Of a stretch of DNA of 49,572 nucleotides, positions 9,039-18,090 are shown piece after piece. The notes beneath the pieces are model-generated. The model saw nothing but the letters and a program-made list of their open reading frames with translations. It ran no database searches and was not told the origin of the DNA. The stretch covers positions 1-49,572 of the forward strand of contig JAQTOC010000001.1 in NCBI GenBank assembly GCA_028713535.1, written 5' to 3'. Position 1 is the first letter of the stretch, and each line of letters begins with the position of its first letter. Position numbers and translations under genes: made by a program. The DNA is from Candidatus Nanoarchaeia archaeon. Lineage in GTDB: Archaea > Nanobdellota > Nanobdellia > SCGC-AAA011-G17 > JACPNG01.

Positions 9039-9763
9039 GCTAAAACACTAAACAAGATTATCAATGCAATTATCAATGCAATTGCGAGAGCTATGAATGC
9101 TGCAAGTACTGGGGATAAGAACTGGGCAAAGATTACACATGCCAATGTAAGAATTACAAGGAATATATAATATATTTTTCCTCCAAAGAAGATGTGTGTT
9201 CCATCAAGTTCAGATACAGGGATTAAATGATAGATTGCAAGAAGGTAGTTCATTGTGATTAATGTGGAAAATACCTCTGGATTAATAACCTGCAGCAACA
9301 ACCCAAGAATCAAAAGAGTCAATGGGCCAAATGAATGCGCCTTTGCCATTTCAGTTTCATAAATATTCTTAAATAATCTCCCTGATTTTGCAACTTTGTG
9401 GGATTCAATCACAGGGGCATGGATTGCAAGAAGGTAAACCTTACCGAATGAAAATAAAGTGACTAGCAAACCAATTACTACCCCAATTGGAATTGGAGGC
9501 TCGAATTTCATCTGCTGCCTTATGAAGTACTGCCTTATTGACCAGATATGGTAAGTTGCTTTTCCTCCGTAATGTTTTGCCCCCCACTTTATTGCAAAAG
9601 TGTAAAGGAATGTGCTTATCAATGCACCAAGAAAAACAAATCCAAAGTTAAGAAGCCAGTAAACAATATCAAAACTTTCACTTTTATCATTAAAGCCAAA
9701 AACTACAGCTATGATAAGCGATGCAACAAAGATTGACTTTACCTCTTTTTTTGTCAGTTCCAT
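9035..9763 (-). CDS. Multi-TM site-2-protease-like (M50 fold) protein, apparently lacking HExxH
   Basis: 242 aa; HLIPVSELDGTHIFFG resembles the NxxPxxxLDG motif of S2P proteins; no HExxH seen in the translation. Confidence 0.55.
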   Translation of the reverse strand: MELTKKEVKSIFVASLIIAVVFGFNDKSESFDIVYWLLNFGFVFLGALISTFLYTFAIKWGAKHYGGKATYHIWSIRQYFIRQQMKFEPPIPIGVVIGLLVTLFSFGKVYLLAIHAPVIESHKVAKSGRLFKNIYETEMAKAHSFGPLTLLILGLLLQVINPEVFSTLITMNYLLAIYHLIPVSELDGTHIFFGGKIYYIFLVILTLACVIFAQFLSPVLAAFIALAIALIIALIILFSVLA

Positions 9764-10416
9764 TTTTTGATTAAATCTATTATATCCTTTTCGTGTCCTG
9801 CGCCAACTATCGCCAACACCTTATTGTACCTAGGCATTAGCGTATATAAATTTTTTGCCATGTATAAATTTCTTTCTGCTATCAAAGTATTATAAACTGA
9901 AGGATACTTTTGCTTTACTTCTTCAAGAAGCTCTGCGATAATCTTTTCATCAGGAACCTTGTTCAAGTCAAACTTTATCTTTTGTTTCTTGAACATTGCC
10001 TTGAATATTTCCTTGATAAAAGTTATTTTTTCCTTGAATGTTATTGATTTTGACAATCTTTTGAGGGTTATGCTTATTGGCTGGTCTATCAATGCTATCT
10101 TGAGATTGTATTTCTTTGCCAAAGCGTATGCTTTTTTCATTTCAGATCCGGGTTTTACGTTTACAATCTCCCCGAGTTTTTTTTCTGCGTATGCACCAAT
10201 AAGATTGAACAAAATCCCCTTGAATCCAACCTTAAAAACGTCCGAGACTTTTAATTTTCTTTTTTTATTTGAAAGCAAAGCTGGAAGCCTTTGAGAGTCC
10301 AATTCCAAGCAGACCACCTCTGGAAACTCTGAATTGATGGTATCTTCAACTTCTTTTATTGATTCTTTAGAGATGTGCGATGTCCCGATGATTATCAAAT
10401 TTTTATATATTCTCAT
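9754..10416 (-). CDS. TraB/GumN-type domain protein
   Basis: 220 aa; GTSHISKESIKEVEDTI...VVCLELD and C-terminal IVGAGHEKDI. Confidence 0.8.
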   Translation of the reverse strand: MRIYKNLIIIGTSHISKESIKEVEDTINSEFPEVVCLELDSQRLPALLSNKKRKLKVSDVFKVGFKGILFNLIGAYAEKKLGEIVNVKPGSEMKKAYALAKKYNLKIALIDQPISITLKRLSKSITFKEKITFIKEIFKAMFKKQKIKFDLNKVPDEKIIAELLEEVKQKYPSVYNTLIAERNLYMAKNLYTLMPRYNKVLAIVGAGHEKDIIDLIKKWN

Positions 10417-10478
10417 CTAACACAGAAATCTTTAAATACTTAAAAAGGTTTTCCAAAAAAATAAAGGAGGTATAGCCC

Positions 10479-10763
10479 ATGTTAAAGCTAAGACAGATAA
10501 GCGATATGTATAATATTCCTGTTTATACCGACACTGGAGAATACTTTGGCGATGTTGAAGAGGGGATTATAACCATGACCAAGGTTTTTGGCTGGAGAGT
10601 AAAGGCCACTAAAAATTCTTTCTTGACAAAAGTTCTTGGGGGAGCTAAAGGAGTTATTGTTCCACACCAACTTGTTAAGGCTGTCGGTGACATCATGATT
10701 ATTTCAAAAGCTGCAGTGCCTTCTTATGAAGACAAAGAGGAAATGGCACAGGCAGAGGAATAA
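10479..10763 (+). CDS. PRC-barrel domain protein
   Basis: 94 aa; MLKLRQISDMYNIPVYTDTGEYFGDVEEGII; strong upstream aaggaggt. Confidence 0.75.
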   Translation: MLKLRQISDMYNIPVYTDTGEYFGDVEEGIITMTKVFGWRVKATKNSFLTKVLGGAKGVIVPHQLVKAVGDIMIISKAAVPSYEDKEEMAQAEE

Positions 10764-10798
10764 TAACCTTTTTATATTAGTATTTTTTTTATTCCTAT

Positions 10799-11341
10799 AT
10801 GGTATCTCCTTTGGCGAAGTCTATATACTTCTTAGAAGATTTAGGGTTTTTTGATATAATACTGCCATTTTTATTGACTTTTGTAATTGTTTATGCGGTA
10901 TTGGATAAAACAAAGATACTAGGAAAAACTGAAAAAGACAAACCAAAGACAAATGTCAATGCAATGCTTGCTTTTGTTGTTGCATTATTTGTAGTTGCAA
11001 CAAAACAGATAACTGACGCGTTCAAAATTTCATTGCCATGGGTTGTTCTGATACTATTGGCAATATTAATGTTCATGATGCTTGCAGGAGTTGCATTTGG
11101 AGACAAGGAATTCACATTTGAGGACAACAAAGGATGGAGAACCTTCCTAATAATAGTTGCTTTCATCGCAATCGTAGCAATATTCTTGCATGGATTTGGA
11201 TGGCTTGAGCCTTTCATTGGTTTTATTATTTACAAGTGGGCAGATACGCTTATAATGGGGATAGTATTATTGTTTATTATAATCGGAACAATTTTAATTG
11301 TTGTTGGCAAAAAACCAAAGGGGGAAAAAGGGGGTGAGTAG
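10799..11341 (+). CDS. Multi-TM membrane protein, tandem paralog 1 (secretion/pilus-like locus)
   Basis: 180 aa; IILPFLLTFVIVYAVLDKTKILGK...NAMLAFVVALFVV shared with the next two genes. Confidence 0.7.
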   Translation: MVSPLAKSIYFLEDLGFFDIILPFLLTFVIVYAVLDKTKILGKTEKDKPKTNVNAMLAFVVALFVVATKQITDAFKISLPWVVLILLAILMFMMLAGVAFGDKEFTFEDNKGWRTFLIIVAFIAIVAIFLHGFGWLEPFIGFIIYKWADTLIMGIVLLFIIIGTILIVVGKKPKGEKGGE

Positions 11342-11343
11342 TA

Positions 11344-11925
11344 ATCGCTGATATTGATTTTGTTTCATGGCTGACTACATGGGAGAACATAGGAGTTTAC
11401 AATGTGCTCTTGCCTTTCTTATTAGTGTTTACCTTGGTATTTGCAGTACTGCAAAAAATAAAATTATTCGGGAAAGATGAAAGGAACATAAAGGGGATTA
11501 ACGTTGTTGTCTCTTTGGTTATTGCATTATTGTTTGTAAGAAACCAGTACTTAGTAGAATTGGTAAACAGGTTCTTGCCTAATGTTTCAATGTTTCTGGT
11601 TGTAATACTGATGTTTCTCTTACTTATCGGCTTGTTTGGAGGGTCTTCAAAGTGGAAGGGATGGATGCTTGGGTTGGCTACAATAGTTTCATTAATATTT
11701 GTCATCTGGGCATTGACAGCAGAGAAATTATTTGGATCAAGCGGGCCAAGCTGGCTATCAAACATGGACTCCCAAACAAAAGCAACAATATTGTTTGTGG
11801 CTGTATTTGTAGTGGTAATCTGGCTGGTTGTCAGAGAACCAAAAAAAGAAGAGGATTCTAACTGGGCAACCAAATTATTGAAAGGAGTTGCAGAGGGAGT
11901 TAAGGAGGACGAATCAAAGAAATAA
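11344..11925 (+). CDS. Multi-TM membrane protein, tandem paralog 2; probable non-canonical ATC start
   Basis: The 11404 GTG start would truncate the conserved LPFLL block; in-frame upstream sequence reads (I/M)ADIDFVSWLTTWENIGVYNVLLPFLL with GGTGA 6 nt before ATC at 11344. Confidence 0.6.
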   Translation: MADIDFVSWLTTWENIGVYNVLLPFLLVFTLVFAVLQKIKLFGKDERNIKGINVVVSLVIALLFVRNQYLVELVNRFLPNVSMFLVVILMFLLLIGLFGGSSKWKGWMLGLATIVSLIFVIWALTAEKLFGSSGPSWLSNMDSQTKATILFVAVFVVVIWLVVREPKKEEDSNWATKLLKGVAEGVKEDESKK

Positions 11926-11927
11926 GA

Positions 11928-12451
11928 TGGCAACACTCCTTGATTTTACTTTTTTCAGCTTTTTGAAACCATTCTTGATATTTGTTCTTGTACTCATTAT
12001 TTTATACGCAATACTTGCCAAGACCAATCTTTTTGGAAGCGCTGCACTTAATGGAATAGCTGCGTTCGTAGTTGCGCTTTTGTTTATGCTAGTCCCTGGG
12101 GTAAGTGACTTGCTTAGCATAGCTGCACCATGGTATGTTGTTTTAATGGTGGTAATCGTCTTGATATTGCTTGTATTCATGTCTGTGGGTGTTGGAGGCG
12201 AGGCGATAGCGGGAGTCTTCCAGCAATCGTGGATGATCTGGCTTATCGTTATCATTGTTGTAGTTGGAGTATTTGGATATGCTGCATCGAAAACTCTGGG
12301 CGGAGAAGTTCAGGGCTTGACACAGGGAGAAGAAGGCCAGGATGTAACCACAGACATTGGAAAAGTCTTGTTCAGCCCAAAGCTATTAGGAGCCTTATTT
12401 ATTCTTGTTGTAGCTGCACAGGCCATACGATTGATTAGCGGAAGAAAATAA
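11928..12451 (+). CDS. Multi-TM membrane protein, tandem paralog 3
   Basis: ATG at 11928 (MATLLDFTFFSFLKPFLIFVLVLIILYAILAKTNLFG) two bases after the upstream stop. Confidence 0.7.
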
Positions 12452-13144
12452 TTATTTTTTGTAATTTTTCTTTAGTTCATCTGTGATTCTGTCAAGTTCT
12501 TTTATGTTTGTTGTTAATGGCTCGATTATCCTTTCCATTACTTTTTCCAGAGCTTTTATATCTGAGCTTACCTCTGACAAAGTTGAAGAATATTCGTTTA
12601 CTTTTGACAAAACTGCTGCCTGCAAACTATCAAATCTGTTTGTTATCCTTACAATCTCCTGCTTCACAGAAAGGAGATCATCTTTTACTCTTGCTTTCCA
12701 GACATCAATATCACCTATGCCTTGGATGACCTGCTGCCATTTTTCCTCTATCAATGATTCTATTAATTCTTCGTTTGAGGTGTCCATTGCAACAGGCTGC
12801 TGCTGGACCTGAGGATAGCTAAATGACTGGGGCTGGTTAGTATACTGAGGGATTTCTTGAGGTGGTTCTGGAGTTGGAACTGGAATGTCCTGGTCTAACA
12901 TTGAAGACTGCATTCCCGGCTGATTATTTGCATTTGTTTGATAGGATCTGTTTTGCTGGTTCATTTTTTCTGTTGGAGAAAAGTCCTGATATTCAACACC
13001 GGTTTTAATGTTCATCTGAGTTATTGCTTCTGCAATGTCCAGTGGTGAGAAACCTTCCTCTTTTAATATCCTCCTTGTTTTATCTTCATCGAACCCCTGC
13101 TTCTTCAAATCTAGGGCTCGTTCGAATGGGGGCTCGTTATTGAT
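12452..13144 (-). CDS. Protein with N-terminal UBA-like helical domain, Pro/Gln-rich linker and C-terminal coiled coil; probable ATC start
   Basis: ORF track start at 13108 (TTG) cuts into the repeated helical motif ERALDLKKQGFDEDKTRRILKEEGFSPLDIAEAI; frame continues to ATC 13144 with GGTGA 6 nt upstream. Confidence 0.6.
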   Translation of the reverse strand: MNNEPPFERALDLKKQGFDEDKTRRILKEEGFSPLDIAEAITQMNIKTGVEYQDFSPTEKMNQQNRSYQTNANNQPGMQSSMLDQDIPVPTPEPPQEIPQYTNQPQSFSYPQVQQQPVAMDTSNEELIESLIEEKWQQVIQGIGDIDVWKARVKDDLLSVKQEIVRITNRFDSLQAAVLSKVNEYSSTLSEVSSDIKALEKVMERIIEPLTTNIKELDRITDELKKNYKK

Positions 13145-13509
13145 TTTAATTCACCTCTCAGTATTTTCCTAACATCTTCTTCAGTTATAAACTTTACAGG
13201 GTTCCAGAGGTTAATATACTTTTCTAAAACTTTTACTGACTCTTTTTTTGCAAAAACATTCATTTCCTTAATTATTTTTTCTGTAACTTCCTTCATCTCA
13301 TACAGATTTCTTTTCAATTCAACAATTTCCTCGTTCATGTTTTTTATTTCCTTTGAAAGTTTCTGGTATTCTGTAATCATATTCTTGTTCATGATCAAAA
13401 CTTTCTCTCCGTAAGTATTATGTTTGGATTCGAGAACCCTGATTCTTGCGGTAATATCACTAAGCATGTATGAAAGATCTTGTTGTGGTGTTGGGTCAGT
13501 AGTAGCCAT
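13111..13509 (-). CDS. Coiled-coil protein, FlaC/D/E-like (tentative)
   Basis: 132 aa; heptad-rich middle, C-term VLEKYINLWNPVKFITEEDVRKIL; divergent from the pilus ATPase. Confidence 0.55.
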   Translation of the reverse strand: MATTDPTPQQDLSYMLSDITARIRVLESKHNTYGEKVLIMNKNMITEYQKLSKEIKNMNEEIVELKRNLYEMKEVTEKIIKEMNVFAKKESVKVLEKYINLWNPVKFITEEDVRKILRGELKSITSPHSNEP

Positions 13510-13586
13510 CTTAATCGAAAACTATTTAATATAAGTATAATTACTTATTTTTAAAAGTTTATTAAATATTATGTTGACCTTAAAAA

Positions 13587-15872
13587 GTGGTGATTATGGT
13601 TTCTGCTAAGGAAAGAGGTTATGAAGTTGTAAGAGAAGGACAGGAATCTATCCTTAAGATAGACGCTGAGAACTGGCCTTTTTCACCTTCATTGGAAGAT
13701 AATGCACTAACCATGTCCAGAACAATAGATTTCCTAGTGGAAGTTCCAAACGTTTCAAGACTGGTGTTCACACAGCGACGAAACTATATCTATGACTTTA
13801 ACCAAACCTTGATGCTTATTGAGATATCTAACTTATACAAAAGATGGGTAAAACAAAACAATGTTTTAACGCTTTCAAATCTTGAGAGATATTCAGGATT
13901 AATTCCTTTCTTAGGCGGGTGGAGACAGAGAATGCAGTATATCGTGCTTAACCTCATGAAAAGCGATCCAATCGGGGCGTATGTTGAGCTCAAGAGATTT
14001 ATCAGGGAGGAAAAAATAAACTCAAAGAATATCCCATTAAATGCGATAGATGGCCAGAATGTTTTCTTGTCCTTACTTGATGAAATGAGGACTATGCTGG
14101 AAAACACAAAATTAGTTGGAAATGTCAAAAATAACCTTGCAGGATACCATGTTGGCGAGAGAATGATTTACACATTGATATTCAGGCCGGCAATATCCCC
14201 TGATTTTATATTCACGCAGTTAATGGCAAGAGTACCACTTGATGCAGAGCAGATGGATGTTTATACTGTTGAAAATGCAGAGGTTAACATTTACAGGGTT
14301 GAAAGCGATATAAAATATCTGTATCATTTAACTCCGCCCGAATTCAAGTTAACAGAGGACAAATATGAATTACTGGATCTAGCAAGAACTGTGCTTGCTG
14401 AACATAAACCCCGAGAGGAAGAATTCTTGGATCCTGAAAAAATGAGAATGACTTTCTTTAATATTGGTAGAGATTTATTGCAGGAACTAGCGCAAACAAG
14501 AGGGATGGATGTAAGTTATAATGAACTGGTTGACTTGGCAAATATCCTTGTGAGATATACTGTTGGGTTTGGATTAATTGAAATTTTATTGGGAGATGAC
14601 AGAATACAGGACATTACAATTAACGGACCTATTGGCGAAACCCCTGTTTTTATTGTACATCAGGATTTTGATGAATGCTTTACAAATATAATTCCAAGCA
14701 GGCAGGATGCAGAGGGGTGGGCATCTAAGTTCAGGATCTTAAGCGGCAGGCCACTTGATGAGGCCAATCCGATATTGGATACTGAATTATCATTGCCTGG
14801 TTCAAGGTCAAGAGTTGCAATAATACAACAGCCATTAAACCCTTTTGGATTGGCGTATGCATTCAGGAGACACAGAGACAGACCATGGACGTTGCCTTTA
14901 TTTATTGAGAACAGAGCAATAAGTCCGCTAGCTGCAGGATTACTTTCATTTTTAATAGACGGAGCAAGAACATTGTTGTTTGCTGGAACAAGAAGCAGCG
15001 GAAAAACCTCATTGTTGGGAGCAGCTTTAGTAGAAATCATGAGGAAATACAGAATAATCACTGTTGAAGACACTTTAGAACTTCCAACCGAAGCACTCAG
15101 AAAAATGGGATATAACATACAGCCAATGAAAGTAAGAAGCGCTCTTACAAAGATGGGTTCTGAAATTGCTGCCGATGAGGGAATAAGGACAACATTAAGA
15201 CTTGGAGACTCAAGCTTAATAGTTGGAGAAATAAGATCGAGCGAGGCTTTTGCATTGTATGAGGCGATGAGGATTGGCGCATTAGCAAATGTTGTTGCAG
15301 GAACAATACACGGAGACAGTGCATATGGAGTATTTGACAGAGTAGTTAATGACCTAAAAGTTCCACCGACGAGCTTTAAAGCTACAGATATCATAATAAT
15401 CTCAAATCCAGTCAAGAGCCCAGATGGCCTGCACAAATGGAGAAGAGTAATGAGCATTACAGAAGTAAGGAAGCACTGGAATACAGACCCGATTGCTGAA
15501 AGAGGATTTGTTGAACTCATGAAATACGATCCTACAACAGATTCACTTGAGCCTACTGCAGATTTATTAAACGGAGACTCTGAAATTGTGAAAAACATCG
15601 CTGGAAATGTAAGGGAGTGGGTTGGGAACTGGGAAGCTGTATGGGAAAACATTTTATTGAGAGCGAAAATAAAAGAGGCACTGGTAAATTATGCAAAGGA
15701 AACTAAAGACCATGAGCTAATTGAGTCTGGGTTTGTTATTGAATCAAATGACATATTCCACAGGTTATGCGATAAAACACTGGATGAAACTGGAAAAATT
15801 GACAGCAAAAAAATATTTTTTGAATGGGATGAATGGATAAGAAGAAAGATCAGGGAGAAGAAAGAGTCATGA
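13587..15872 (+). CDS. Type II/IV secretion system ATPase (TadA/FlaI/PilT-VirB11 superfamily)
   Basis: 761 aa; LLFAGTRSSGKTSLL Walker A, RIITVEDTLELP, SSLIVGEIRSSEAFALYEAMRIGA, AGTIHGDSAYGVFDRV. Confidence 0.92.
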   Translation: MVIMVSAKERGYEVVREGQESILKIDAENWPFSPSLEDNALTMSRTIDFLVEVPNVSRLVFTQRRNYIYDFNQTLMLIEISNLYKRWVKQNNVLTLSNLERYSGLIPFLGGWRQRMQYIVLNLMKSDPIGAYVELKRFIREEKINSKNIPLNAIDGQNVFLSLLDEMRTMLENTKLVGNVKNNLAGYHVGERMIYTLIFRPAISPDFIFTQLMARVPLDAEQMDVYTVENAEVNIYRVESDIKYLYHLTPPEFKLTEDKYELLDLARTVLAEHKPREEEFLDPEKMRMTFFNIGRDLLQELAQTRGMDVSYNELVDLANILVRYTVGFGLIEILLGDDRIQDITINGPIGETPVFIVHQDFDECFTNIIPSRQDAEGWASKFRILSGRPLDEANPILDTELSLPGSRSRVAIIQQPLNPFGLAYAFRRHRDRPWTLPLFIENRAISPLAAGLLSFLIDGARTLLFAGTRSSGKTSLLGAALVEIMRKYRIITVEDTLELPTEALRKMGYNIQPMKVRSALTKMGSEIAADEGIRTTLRLGDSSLIVGEIRSSEAFALYEAMRIGALANVVAGTIHGDSAYGVFDRVVNDLKVPPTSFKATDIIIISNPVKSPDGLHKWRRVMSITEVRKHWNTDPIAERGFVELMKYDPTTDSLEPTADLLNGDSEIVKNIAGNVREWVGNWEAVWENILLRAKIKEALVNYAKETKDHELIESGFVIESNDIFHRLCDKTLDETGKIDSKKIFFEWDEWIRRKIREKKES

Positions 15873-18088
15873 TTGAAAAAGAAGAAGTAAGAAAAATCCT
15901 GGAGAAATATGACAAAAGATTGAGAAGCAGCATTGATCTTGAGGCCACTACACTTCCGGACAATCAGGCATTTTCAAAAGAGTATGAAATCTTCAAGGAA
16001 GAAGCATTGGATAAAACCAGCACTTTTTATGAGAGAGCATGCAAAAAAGCAGGCAAAATAATTAATGTTGCACCAAAGGAAGCAGAAAGAAAAAAATTAG
16101 AGGAGAGTATTGAGACTGCACACTTGGATGTTACCCCTGCTGAAGCTTATAGCTTTGGGGTCATAGCCGGGATGATCATAATTGTACTTGCATTAATTGT
16201 TGCTATATTCCCATTTATCTTTAATATGGTCATTGCAGGAGGAGCAGACACAGCAAAATTAAAAATATTCTTTCCATTTATCTTAATGATAGCTGGGGCT
16301 TTTATAATCAAGCCAGTTTCCAATCTTCCGCATTACCTTGCAAACAGATGGAGAACAGAAGCAGGAAACCAGATGGTTTTATGCATCTTGTATATTGTCA
16401 TGTACATGAGGCACACTTCCAATATTGAACATGCAATAAAATTTGCAGGCCAGCATGTTGGATATCCTTTATCATTGGACTTAAGAAAAGTATTCTGGAA
16501 TGTTGAATCTGGAAAATATTCCACGATGAAAGAAAGCCTGGAATCATATCTTAGCGGATGGAAGGATTATAACCTTGAATTTGTAGAAAGCTTTCATTTA
16601 ATTGAATCCAGTCTGTATGAGAGCAGTGAGCAGAGAAGACTTGAGTTATTGGATAAATCTTTAGAAGTAATGCTTGAGGGAAGCTACAACAGAATGCTGA
16701 ACTATGCACATAATCTACAATCCCCAATTACGATGCTGCATATGCTTGGAATAATTTTGCCATTACTTGGCTTAGTTGTTTTTCCATTAATTGCTGCATT
16801 TTTGCAGGGAGCATTGAAGTGGTACCACTTGATGATATTATACAATATTTTATTGCCTGTAATAGTATTCTTTGTAGGGACAAACTTATTGTCTAAAAGA
16901 CCGGTTGGGCAGGCAAACACAGACATATTAAAACAAAATCCAAGCCTGAAACAATTTCAAAAATTAAACATTGGAAGAGAGGACAAACCAATTTATGTCA
17001 ATCCAAAGCACATTGCAATTTTTATAATATCTATTTTTGTTTTACTCGGATTCTTGCCATTAATATTACATTATGCAAATCCATCGTTGGATACATTGAC
17101 TGTTGGAAGCGGAGCTTTTTCATTCAGTGTTTTGGATTACAAATGCACTACTGTTGGGAGCGTCAGAACATGTGTTGGACCATATGGACTTGGAGCATTA
17201 TTATTAAGCTTGCTGATTCCTTTAGGGATTGCAATAGGGCTTGCATTTTATTTCAGGACCATAACAAAGAGATTAATGATAATTAAGAAAGAAACTGAAA
17301 CACTGGAGCAGGAATTTTCAGGAAGTTTATTCCAGTTGGGAAATGCTGTTGAAGACGGGGTTCCTGCAGAACTTGCTTTTGAAAAAGTTGCTGGCAATCT
17401 TGCTGGCACAAGAACAGGAGATTTTTTCAAACTTGTCGGATTAAACATAAGAAAACTTGGGATGGGGATACAGGATGCAATCTTTGACAAGCAAAGGGGA
17501 GCAATATTGAGGTATCCATCTGGACTGATTGAGAGCAGCATGAAGGTCCTTATTGAAGGTTCGAGAAAAGGGCCAAAGATTGTTGCAAAAAGCTTGATTA
17601 GCATCAGTGATTATGTTGACAGAATAGAAAAAGTAAACAGGAGACTGAAAGATTTACTTGCGGATATTATCTCAAGCATGAAAAGCCAGATCACATTCTT
17701 GACTCCTGTAATTGCAGGAATAGTTGTAGGTGTTGCAACGATGGTCACAACAATCATAAATAAATTAAGCGGGACACTTGCTGGAAGCGGAGCTGATGCT
17801 TCTCAACAAATGGGGGGGCTTGCAGGGATGGCAGACATACTGGACATTACGAATGTGATCCCTGGATTTTATTTTCAATTGGTTGTTGGGTTGTTTGTAG
17901 TTGAGATGGTCTACATATTAACTGTACTTGGCAACTCAATTGAAAAAGGAGTTGATAAACTAAGCGAGCAAAATGCTATGGGAAGAAACATGCTTATCGG
18001 AGTTGGACTTTATGTTTTAATCTCATTGATAGGAATAATCGTGTTCACAATACTTGCTGGAGGAATCAATGTTGTTGCAACAACTTAG
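15833..18088 (+). CDS. Type II secretion system F-family membrane protein (TadC/FlaJ-like)
   Basis: 751 aa with two T2SSF-like cytoplasmic segments separated by multi-TM blocks; alternative start ATG 15869 (MIEKEEV). Confidence 0.85.
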   Translation: MDKKKDQGEERVMIEKEEVRKILEKYDKRLRSSIDLEATTLPDNQAFSKEYEIFKEEALDKTSTFYERACKKAGKIINVAPKEAERKKLEESIETAHLDVTPAEAYSFGVIAGMIIIVLALIVAIFPFIFNMVIAGGADTAKLKIFFPFILMIAGAFIIKPVSNLPHYLANRWRTEAGNQMVLCILYIVMYMRHTSNIEHAIKFAGQHVGYPLSLDLRKVFWNVESGKYSTMKESLESYLSGWKDYNLEFVESFHLIESSLYESSEQRRLELLDKSLEVMLEGSYNRMLNYAHNLQSPITMLHMLGIILPLLGLVVFPLIAAFLQGALKWYHLMILYNILLPVIVFFVGTNLLSKRPVGQANTDILKQNPSLKQFQKLNIGREDKPIYVNPKHIAIFIISIFVLLGFLPLILHYANPSLDTLTVGSGAFSFSVLDYKCTTVGSVRTCVGPYGLGALLLSLLIPLGIAIGLAFYFRTITKRLMIIKKETETLEQEFSGSLFQLGNAVEDGVPAELAFEKVAGNLAGTRTGDFFKLVGLNIRKLGMGIQDAIFDKQRGAILRYPSGLIESSMKVLIEGSRKGPKIVAKSLISISDYVDRIEKVNRRLKDLLADIISSMKSQITFLTPVIAGIVVGVATMVTTIINKLSGTLAGSGADASQQMGGLAGMADILDITNVIPGFYFQLVVGLFVVEMVYILTVLGNSIEKGVDKLSEQNAMGRNMLIGVGLYVLISLIGIIVFTILAGGINVVATT

Positions 18089-18090
18089 AA

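Noticed and set aside
11397-12255. Minus-strand ORFs opposite the tandem membrane proteins
   Set aside because: Antisense of hydrophobic coding sequence; Thr/Asn/Ser-rich translations typical of shadow frames.
14660-15652. 330-aa minus-strand ORF antisense to the secretion ATPase
   Set aside because: Shadow ORF of a strongly supported ATPase gene; low-complexity Ser/Leu-rich composition, no motif.
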